Shown: piece after piece, positions 1 through 4,498 of the stretch | Layout of the letters: every line of letters starts with the position of its first letter | Numbering within the stretch: position 1 is the stretch's first letter | Assembly (NCBI GenBank): GCA_045629065.1 | Contig: JAZQQK010000003.1 | Span: 1 to 5,981 of the forward strand | From: JAKSSM01 sp045629065 | GTDB taxonomy: Bacteria; Bacillota; Clostridia; Peptostreptococcales; Anaerovoracaceae | Direction: 5' to 3' | Length of the DNA stretch: 5,981 nt | Position numbers and translations under genes: made by a program | The notes under the pieces: model-generated | The model's input: the letters and a program-made list of their open reading frames with translations, nothing else | What the model was told of the DNA's origin: nothing | The model's database searches: none

Positions 1-1061
1 TTGACTGCTCACTCGGTGTAGACAATACACCCATTCCAAAGTATGTAATGGATACACTTAGAATTATCCCAATGGATGAGATTAAAAAGTATCCACACGA
101 TGAATATATCTTCAACGAACTTTGCGAAAGATTGCTCGATAGATACAAAGACACAGAACCAAATCTCACAAAGGAAAACTTGCACTTTGGCTGCGGATCC
201 TTTGATTTGCTCTGCCATTTGAATCTTCTCTATGCGAACTGCAACAAGAAGATTCTCGGACATGCACCACAGTTCACCGCCTATGTCGATCATGCAAGCT
301 GCATCGGCGCAGAGCGTGTAACATATAATCTCCCAAAAGAGAATAATTACAAATTCAATGTGGATGATTTTTGCAAGATGATTTTGGAAAATAAACCAAA
401 CCTCACAATCTGCGAAAACCCTAACAATCCTACAGGTCAGGCCTATGAAAAGGAAGACCTGAAAAAGATTATAGATGCATGCGAAAAAGTGGGATCTGCA
501 GTCATTTTCGATGAGGCCTACGGCGACTATATCGATTCCGTAAAATATTCTGGTATCAGTCTTATTTTGGAGGCCGAGAAACGTGGTGTAGATTGCTACG
601 TTACACGTACTTTCTCCAAGGGCTATGGCATGGCAGGCATGCGCGTAGGCTATGTCATCGGACCAGCTCACGGCATTAGCCAACTAAAGAAAATGGTCAC
701 ACCATTTAACTGCAATGAACTCGCCAGACAGCTAGCAGTTTCAATGCTTTCCAAGTCCATAGGATATCTGATTCCAATCAGGGAATCCACTATCGATAGG
801 AACAAAATGTTCTATGAAGAAGTAGAAAAACTCGGCATGTTCAGAGTAGCAGAGACGATGATTGAAACGCCGCTTTCGGTGCTCTATGTAGACGACCCCG
901 AGATCGATCTCTGCCAGGAATTCGCGAAGGTCGGCATCACCGTTGTAAGCTGCGCGACATACGAAAACATGGGCAAAAACATGGTTCGTATGATGCTCCC
1001 GGAGGACATGCTCCGCCTAATCAAGCAGATGAGCAAAATGAATCTGCCAAAGATTAAATAA
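1..1061 (+). CDS. HisC-like class I/II PLP aminotransferase, 5' partial
   Basis: This is a pyridoxal-phosphate aminotransferase of fold type I, in the class I/II group that includes histidinol-phosphate aminotransferase and threonine-phosphate decarboxylase; it is cytosolic. The frame is open to the left edge: codons from position 3 read DCSLGVDNTPIP, which matches the start of the conserved HisC-like fold. The ATG at 48 is therefore internal, and some tens of N-terminal residues are missing. Counting from that ATG, visible motifs are GSFDLL near residue 51 (PLP phosphate region), NPNNPTG at 124-130, DEAYGDY at 155-161 (the Asp that contacts the PLP ring nitrogen), and TFSKGYGMAGMRVGY from 188, with K191 as the Schiff-base lysine. 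An Arg in MVRMMLP near the C-terminus fits the substrate carboxylate site. All key residues are present, so it should be active. The substrate cannot be assigned: no other histidine or cobalamin gene is in view. It converges on the regulator gene and need not belong to the lyase operon. Confidence 0.9.
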   Translation, partial: DCSLGVDNTPIPKYVMDTLRIIPMDEIKKYPHDEYIFNELCERLLDRYKDTEPNLTKENLHFGCGSFDLLCHLNLLYANCNKKILGHAPQFTAYVDHASCIGAERVTYNLPKENNYKFNVDDFCKMILENKPNLTICENPNNPTGQAYEKEDLKKIIDACEKVGSAVIFDEAYGDYIDSVKYSGISLILEAEKRGVDCYVTRTFSKGYGMAGMRVGYVIGPAHGISQLKKMVTPFNCNELARQLAVSMLSKSIGYLIPIRESTIDRNKMFYEEVEKLGMFRVAETMIETPLSVLYVDDPEIDLCQEFAKVGITVVSCATYENMGKNMVRMMLPEDMLRLIKQMSKMNLPKIK

Positions 1062-1183
1062 AGGTAAAACAAAAAGTGCGCGAGCACCAATCGAGCTCCC
1101 GACCCGAACGAAAGGCGGAAGCGGGAGTCGATTCGGTGCGGGAGCACTTTTTTTAATCCCGATACTTATTTAATCTTTGGCAG
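1044..1183. repeat. 140-bp imperfect palindrome with 18-bp perfect outer arms
   Basis: CTGCCAAAGATTAAATAA at 1044-1061 is the exact reverse complement of 1166-1183. Further in, AAAAAGTGC (1071-1079) pairs with GCACTTTTT (1144-1152), GCACC (1084-1088) with GGTGC (1135-1139), AATCGA (1089-1094) with TCGATT (1128-1133), and CTCCCG (1096-1101) with CGGGAG (1122-1127). The centre at 1102-1121 is unpaired or weakly paired. The outer arms encode the ends of two convergent proteins: LPKIK-stop of the aminotransferase and AAKD-stop of the regulator. No target-site duplication is evident at the edges (GAAT on the left, CTCC on the right). It could be a shared bidirectional terminator that grew symmetrical, or a small palindromic repeat element that landed between the genes. 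Confidence 0.85.
1071..1154. terminator. Bidirectional Rho-independent terminator between convergent genes
   Basis: A long hairpin, GC-rich in its upper part, ends in GCACTTTTTTT on the plus strand (T-run 1148-1154). On the minus strand the A-rich stretch 1066-1075 supplies a T-run. The stem is interrupted by a 4x4 internal loop (GCGA 1080-1083 against GGGA 1140-1143) and by single-base bulges at G1095 and C1134. It lies 10 bases past the aminotransferase stop and 16 bases past the regulator stop, so it can end both transcripts. The stem is longer than in a typical intrinsic terminator. Confidence 0.85.
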
Positions 1184-1874
1184 CTCCCCGCACCTTCGCT
1201 AAGTAGCGGTACACGCTTACTGGAGAGCAGCCGAAACGTTCAGCCACATAGTTTATCGAATCCTTCAGCTGGAATAACCCGTGATCGTAGAGCTCTGCGA
1301 CGAGAGCAGCTCTACCTGAAGGTGAGAGTTCTTCTATCGGTTGCGACATATTTACTATTACATTATTCATGATTTCATCCATGAGCGACCTCGTATCTGC
1401 CTGGAAATATTCCATAGGAGTTTCAAATGATGAATCTGCCTTTGGTGTAACGAAGCCCTTGTTGGATAAGAGTGAGTTGTTAGTTAAGAATTCATTAGGG
1501 TGGAGTTCAGCGAGTAGCTGGTCACTCAACTCCTGGAATTTACTACTATCAAAATTGATGCAGAGCATTCCGACGAGTTTTCCGGAATCCTTTATAAAAT
1601 ATGAAGAGGAACGGACAATCTTACCATTTTCGAGTACACCGACATAGTTTAGAACCGAATCAGTGTATTCGTATTTTTTTTGCATGATGAAGCGTAATGC
1701 GATGCTTGTAAGCGGGTTTCCGACCTTACGACCGCTTATCTGTCCGTTAGCAATTGCAATGATACCGTTATTGTCGTCTCCGATTTCTTGGAGCACGATT
1801 TCGTAGTTTGGTCCGAGTGTAGCACCGAGGAAATCTACAAGTGCGACATACCTTCTTTTCATAGATTCAATCAT
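1170..1874 (-). CDS. YheO/DauR-family transcriptional regulator (PAS-like sensor plus HTH)
   Basis: This is a 234-residue cytosolic DNA-binding regulator. Residues about 5-115 match the YheO-like PAS domain: LGPNYEIVLQEI, then IIAIANGQISGRKVGNPLT, then the hallmark RSSSYFIKDSGKLVGMLCIN followed by FD. A less conserved linker covers about 116-175. Residues about 176-230 form the family's helix-turn-helix: LSPSGRAALVAELYDHGLFQ, then VAERFGCSPVSVYRYL. The length is usual for the family. The start at 1874 is supported by an AGGAGGT ribosome binding site at 1882-1888, about 7 bases upstream. The known member DauR of Pseudomonas controls D-arginine catabolism; others often sit beside RidA or amino acid catabolic genes. 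Here it is divergent from ridA and the lyase, so it probably controls that operon and perhaps itself. The ligand is unknown: an amino acid, an imine intermediate or indole are all guesses. Activator or repressor cannot be decided. Confidence 0.9.
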   Translation of the reverse strand: MIESMKRRYVALVDFLGATLGPNYEIVLQEIGDDNNGIIAIANGQISGRKVGNPLTSIALRFIMQKKYEYTDSVLNYVGVLENGKIVRSSSYFIKDSGKLVGMLCINFDSSKFQELSDQLLAELHPNEFLTNNSLLSNKGFVTPKADSSFETPMEYFQADTRSLMDEIMNNVIVNMSQPIEELSPSGRAALVAELYDHGLFQLKDSINYVAERFGCSPVSVYRYLAKVRGAAKD

Positions 1875-1901
1875 AATTGGAACCTCCTAAAATTAGCTAA
1901 A

Positions 1902-1919
1902 ACCACAACATATAGTGGT
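1902..1919. promoter_or_regulatory. Inverted repeat ACCAC-N8-GTGGT near regulator start
   Basis: The arms ACCAC (1902-1906) and GTGGT (1915-1919) are perfect complements with an 8-base AT-rich centre. The repeat lies 28-45 bases upstream of the regulator ATG and overlaps the candidate -10 (1909-1914) read on the minus strand. That position would suit autoregulation. As RNA it would be only a short 5-bp hairpin in or next to the leader. Arms this short can occur by chance. Confidence 0.35.
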
Positions 1920-1938
1920 GTAAAATCTGACCATACAA
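1909..1938 (-). promoter_or_regulatory. Candidate promoter of the regulator gene
   Basis: Read on the minus strand, TTGTAT (complement of 1933-1938) and TATATG (complement of 1909-1914) are 18 bases apart. They would start transcription roughly 25-30 bases before the regulator ATG. Both boxes are imperfect sigma-A matches, and other pairs in this AT-rich DNA are possible. Confidence 0.3.
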
Positions 1939-1961
1939 GGGCCTTTTTTGCCTCAAAAATG

Positions 1962-2105
1962 GGCGTTTTTGTATACAGAATACGAAACTGCTAATAACTG
2001 CAAAAAAACTGCAAAGAAATGATAATTTTTTTTCACATTTTTAAGAAAAGTATCGATTTTTTGTGAGAGCATACAAAAACGGCGTACAAAAACTTGTTTT
2101 TGCGC
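1962..2105. repeat. Four CAAAAAC repeats, two direct and two inverted
   Basis: TACAAAAAC occurs at 2072-2080 and 2085-2093, starting 13 bases apart. Its exact reverse complement GTTTTTGTA is at 1965-1973. Over 15 bases, the complement of 1962-1976 (GTATACAAAAACGCC) matches 2069-2083 (GCATACAAAAACGGC) at 13 positions. A fourth core, GTTTTTG at 2096-2102, forms a perfect inverted repeat with CAAAAAC at 2087-2093 across TT; GCG (2082-2084) and CGC (2103-2105) extend it. One copy lies on the regulator side and three lie 38-69 bases upstream of the ridA -35. This fits one regulator binding both sides of a divergent region, but the AT-rich background makes chance matches easier. Confidence 0.5.
1986..2012. 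repeat. Three AACTGC direct repeats in helical phase
   Basis: AACTGC starts at 1986, 1996 and 2007, so the copies are 10 and 11 bases apart, about one DNA turn. All three would face the same side of the helix, as in arrays of regulator half-sites. The array lies about midway between the two gene starts. No family-specific operator is recognised. Confidence 0.4.
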
Positions 2106-2142
2106 TACTAAAAAAACAATAAATAAACATTTTCTTATCACA

Positions 2143-2171
2143 TTGACAATATTTTATCATAATGATAGACT
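2143..2171 (+). promoter_or_regulatory. Extended -10 sigma-A-type promoter for the ridA operon
   Basis: A perfect -35 TTGACA (2143-2148) is followed after 17 bases by TAGACT (2166-2171), which matches TATAAT at four of six positions. TG at 2163-2164 forms an extended -10 (TGA-TAGACT). The predicted start near 2178 leaves a leader of about 30 bases before ridA. No other promoter of this quality was seen before the lyase or transporter genes, so it probably drives all three. Confidence 0.75.
2155..2167. promoter_or_regulatory. Palindrome TATCAT-A-ATGATA over the ridA -10
   Basis: TATCAT (2155-2160) and ATGATA (2162-2167) are perfect 6-base inverted arms around one A. The site covers the spacer, the extended -10 TG and the first bases of the -10 box. 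A protein bound here would block polymerase, so it is a plausible repressor operator. It does not match the standard PerR or Fur consensus closely. Which protein binds is unknown; the divergent regulator is the natural candidate. Confidence 0.45.
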
Positions 2172-2207
2172 AAAATCAAACAAACTATATTATTAGGGAG
2201 GTAGACT

Positions 2208-2585
2208 ATGAATACAGTAATTAACACTGAAAAGGCTCCAGCAGCTATTGGACCTTATTCACAAGCTATCCAGGCAGGCAATTTAATTATCACTTCAGGA
2301 CAACTTCCTGTTGACGTGGCTACAGGCGCATTCCCAGAGGGAATCGAAGCTCAAACTAAGCAGTCCTTAACAAATTGCAAGGTTATCTTAGAAAAGGCTG
2401 GCGCTAGCATGGCTGATGTCATCAAGACTACAGTTTTCTTAAGCGATATGAACAATTTCGCTGCTATGAATGGCGTATACGCTACATTCTTTGAAGGCGC
2501 ATTCCCTGCTAGAAGCGCAGTTCAAGTAGCAAGATTACCAAAGGATGCATTAGTAGAAATAGAATGCATCGCAGTTGTTAAATAA
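2208..2585 (+). CDS. ridA: RidA family 2-iminobutanoate/2-iminopropanoate deaminase
   Basis: RidA hydrolyses reactive enamine/imine intermediates, such as 2-aminoacrylate and 2-iminopropionate, to keto acids and ammonia in the cytosol. It protects PLP enzymes; the family works as a trimer. The 125-residue protein is full length (E. coli RidA has 128). Family motifs in order are AIGPYSQAI (14-22), LIITSGQLPVD (26-36), the central helix region to about 68, and PARSAVQVARLPKDALVEIE (100-119) then CIAV. Residues known to line the E. coli active site are kept: Y17, S30, the arginine at R102 and the glutamate at E119. The arginine marks the true RidA subgroup rather than deaminase-negative paralogues. 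AGGGAGGT at 2195-2202 sets the start. It is the first gene of the operon, 119 bases before a lyase whose mechanism passes through 2-aminoacrylate, so a dedicated detoxifying role is a reasonable inference. Confidence 0.93.
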   Translation: MNTVINTEKAPAAIGPYSQAIQAGNLIITSGQLPVDVATGAFPEGIEAQTKQSLTNCKVILEKAGASMADVIKTTVFLSDMNNFAAMNGVYATFFEGAFPARSAVQVARLPKDALVEIECIAVVK

Positions 2586-2606
2586 TAACAACAAACAACA
2601 AACCAG

Positions 2607-2671
2607 TTTAAAGAGAATGATGCTGTCCGCTAGGCGAGCAATAGGGCTCGACGACCGGGGTGTCCTCTAAA
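2607..2671 (+). promoter_or_regulatory. Structured RNA element between ridA and the lyase gene
   Basis: A GC-rich island sits in AT-rich DNA after an unstructured A/C stretch (about 2586-2605). A closing stem TTTA-GAG (2607-2610, 2613-2615) pairs with CTCTAAA (2665-2671) across a 2-base bulge. The tip is CGAGC (2635-2639) with GCTCG (2646-2650) around a 6-base loop; GG (2633-2634) with CC (2655-2656) and TCC (2626-2628) with GGG (2658-2660, one wobble) may fill the middle. CCTCT (2664-2668) can instead pair with GGAGG of the lyase ribosome binding site (2692-2696), so two folds compete. There is no T-run, so it is not an intrinsic terminator. A frame at 2617-2670 (MMLSARRAIGLDDRGVL) has no proper ribosome binding site and no Trp. 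It matches no RNA class I recognise; an mRNA-processing or stability role is also possible. Confidence 0.45.
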
Positions 2672-2704
2672 GAAAAGACAAATATTCTATAGGAGGTCAG
2701 TATT

Positions 2705-4360
2705 ATGTCTAAAGAATACAAATTAAACGTTGCAACTCCTCATCACTTTACTTATGCAGTTCGTAACGTTCCAGAAGTTACAGTAGAACAACGTGAAAGA
2801 GCATTAGCTGCTACTCACTACAACGAATTCGCATTCCCATCCGGAATGTTAACAGTTGATATGTTATCAGACTCTGGTACAACAGCTATGACTAACCAAC
2901 AATGGGCTGCTATGTTCTTAGGTGATGAAGCTTACGGTAGAAACACTGGTTACTACGTACTTCTCGACACATTCCGTGATATCTTTGAAAGAGGCGGAGA
3001 AAAGAACTGGAAGAAGTCAATCGATTTAGTAAGAACTGATTGCCAAGACGTTGAAAAGATGATGAACGAACTTTACCTTTGCGAATACGAAGGTGGCTTA
3101 TTCAACGGTGGCGCAGCTCAAATGGAAAGACCAAACTCATTCATTATCCAGCAAGGTCGTGCAGCTGAATCCGTATTAATGGAAATCGTTAAGAAGATCT
3201 TAGCTCAAAGATTCCCTGGTAAGGTATTCACAATTCCTTCAAACGGTCACTTCGATACAACTGAAGGTAACATCAAGCAAATGGGATCAGTTCCTCGTAA
3301 CCTTTACAACAAGGAACTCCTCTATGAAGTACCAGAGGGCGGCAAGTATGCAAAGAACCCATTCAAGGGCAACATGGACATGAACAAGTTACAACAGTTA
3401 ATCGACGCTGTTGGCGCTGAAAACGTTCCACTTATCTTCACTTGCATCACAAACAACCCAGTTTGCGGTCAAGCAGTTTCCATGGCTAACCTTCGTGCAG
3501 TTTCCACATTAGCTCACAAGTACAACATTCCATACGTACTCGATGCTGCTAGATGGGCTGAAAACGCTTACTTCATCAAGATGAATGAAGAAGGTTATGC
3601 TGACAAGTCAATCGCTGAAATCGCTACAGAAATGTTCTCATATTGCGACGCATTCACAATGTCCGCTAAGAAGGACGGCCACGCTAACATGGGTGGTATG
3701 CTCGCATTCAGAGATAAGGGATTATTCTGGAAGAACTTCTCCGACTTCGAAGAAGGACACGAAGGAGATCCTAAGTATATCAAGACAGACGTTGGTGTAC
3801 TTCTCAAGGTTAAGCAAATTTCTTGCTATGGTAACGACTCCTACGGCGGAATGTCAGGTCGTGACATCATGGCATTAGCTTGCGGTTTATATGAATCCTG
3901 CAACTTCAACTACATGAACGAAAGAGTTGCACAGTGCAACTACTTAGCAGAAGGATTCTATAAGGCTGGCGTTAAGGGCGTTGTAATTCCTGCTGGTGGA
4001 CACGCTGTTTACATCAACATGGATACATTCTTCGATGGCAAGCGTGGACATGACACATTTGCTGGTGAAGGATTCTCCCTTGAATTAATCAGACGTTATG
4101 GTATCAGAGTTTCCGAACTCGGTGACTACTCAATGGAATATGACCTCAAGACTCCTGAACAGCAGAAGGAAGTTGCAAACGTAGTTCGTTTCGCAATCGA
4201 CAGAAGCCGTCTCACTCAAGAGCACTTAGATTATGTTATCGCAGCAGTTAAGGAATTATACGAAGATAGAGAAAACATCCCTAACATGAGAATCGTTTGG
4301 GGACACAAGCTTCCTATGAGACACTTCCATGCATTCCTTGAACCATATCCAAACAAGTAA
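2705..4360 (+). CDS. Tryptophanase-family beta-eliminating lyase, long form
   Basis: This PLP enzyme of the tryptophanase/tyrosine phenol-lyase family should split an aromatic amino acid, most likely tryptophan, into indole, pyruvate and ammonia in the cytosol. Features shared with E. coli TnaA: SDSGTTAM (55-62), GDEAYG with Y77, QQGRAAE (149-155), FDTTEGN (183-189), GQAVSMANLRAV (255-266), DAARWAENAYFIK (280-292; PLP-ring Asp D280, R283), TMSAKKD (318-324; Schiff-base Lys K323), SYGG (379-382), R495 for the carboxylate, and RHF with H540. H540 aligns with TnaA H463 (Phe in tyrosine phenol-lyase). In GIRVSELG, L472 replaces the phenol-binding Arg of tyrosine phenol-lyase, so tryptophanase is favoured. 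It has 551 residues against 471 in TnaA: about 46 extra fall at 95-148 and about 20 at 332-379. The frame is intact. AGGAGGT at 2691-2697 sets the start. The insertions leave real doubt about substrate or assembly. Confidence 0.88.
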   Translation: MSKEYKLNVATPHHFTYAVRNVPEVTVEQRERALAATHYNEFAFPSGMLTVDMLSDSGTTAMTNQQWAAMFLGDEAYGRNTGYYVLLDTFRDIFERGGEKNWKKSIDLVRTDCQDVEKMMNELYLCEYEGGLFNGGAAQMERPNSFIIQQGRAAESVLMEIVKKILAQRFPGKVFTIPSNGHFDTTEGNIKQMGSVPRNLYNKELLYEVPEGGKYAKNPFKGNMDMNKLQQLIDAVGAENVPLIFTCITNNPVCGQAVSMANLRAVSTLAHKYNIPYVLDAARWAENAYFIKMNEEGYADKSIAEIATEMFSYCDAFTMSAKKDGHANMGGMLAFRDKGLFWKNFSDFEEGHEGDPKYIKTDVGVLLKVKQISCYGNDSYGGMSGRDIMALACGLYESCNFNYMNERVAQCNYLAEGFYKAGVKGVVIPAGGHAVYINMDTFFDGKRGHDTFAGEGFSLELIRRYGIRVSELGDYSMEYDLKTPEQQKEVANVVRFAIDRSRLTQEHLDYVIAAVKELYEDRENIPNMRIVWGHKLPMRHFHAFLEPYPNK

Positions 4361-4404
4361 TTTAAGGATATAAACGAAGCATTCTAAGGTTAGTTGTTTA
4401 TCAA

Positions 4405-4435
4405 AGGTTGCTTCCCTTAACTGGGGAAGCAACCT
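4405..4435 (+). promoter_or_regulatory. Perfect intercistronic stem-loop after the lyase gene
   Basis: AGGTTGCTTCCC (4405-4416) and GGGAAGCAACCT (4424-4435) form a perfect 12-bp stem with a 7-base loop, 44 bases after the lyase stop. It is followed by ATAAGATAAAATG, not a T-run, so strong intrinsic termination is unlikely. It more likely protects the 3' end of the ridA-lyase message or marks a processing point, lowering transporter expression relative to the lyase. Weak partial termination cannot be excluded. The rest of the 138-base gap is AT-rich; no clear promoter stands out. Confidence 0.7.
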
Positions 4436-4498
4436 ATAAGATAAAATGCAATTATATTTATAACTCTCTATTATTAATTTTTATTAAGGAGACAAATC

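Larger units (their letters stand above)
1875..2207. other. Divergent control region between regulator and ridA
   Basis: This 333-bp stretch holds no convincing gene; open frames here are short, AT-rich and lack good ribosome binding sites. It is strongly AT-rich with many A and T runs. It contains a clear promoter for ridA, a weaker candidate promoter for the regulator, and four sets of small repeats that could be protein-binding sites, each listed separately. A looser TCACA (2033-2037) / TGTGA (2062-2066) inverted pair flanks an AT-rich core. Its length is generous for two simple promoters, which suggests elaborate control. Confidence 0.75.

Noticed and set aside
48..50. ATG at 48 as the true start of the aminotransferase
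   Set aside because: The upstream in-frame codons encode the conserved DCSLGV segment and no good ribosome binding site precedes the ATG; the gene starts before the window.
9..683. Long open frame on the minus strand within the aminotransferase gene
   Set aside because: It lies wholly opposite a gene with intact PLP-enzyme motifs, has no ribosome binding site, and its translation resembles no known family.
2033..2066. CRP-like site from TCACA and TGTGA
   Set aside because: The half-sites are in the wrong order and 25 bases apart rather than TGTGA-N6-TCACA.
2155..2167. PerR or Fur box
   Set aside because: The 6-1-6 palindrome only partly resembles either consensus, and no metal or oxidative stress gene is nearby.
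2653..2661. GACCGGGGT shared with the final terminator (5959-5967)
   Set aside because: Matching 9-mers are expected by chance in a window this size; no longer similarity surrounds the two copies.
2617..2670. 17-codon frame as a TnaC-like leader peptide
   Set aside because: It has no Trp codon, no properly spaced ribosome binding site and several rare-type codons, and it coincides with an RNA fold. Kept only as part of the RNA element.
2705..4360. Assignment as tyrosine phenol-lyase
   Set aside because: The phenol-binding Arg is replaced by L472 and the tryptophanase-type His (H540) is present where tyrosine phenol-lyase has Phe.
4405..4435. Intrinsic terminator after the lyase gene
   Set aside because: No T-run follows the stem on either strand, and the transporter downstream has no clear promoter of its own.
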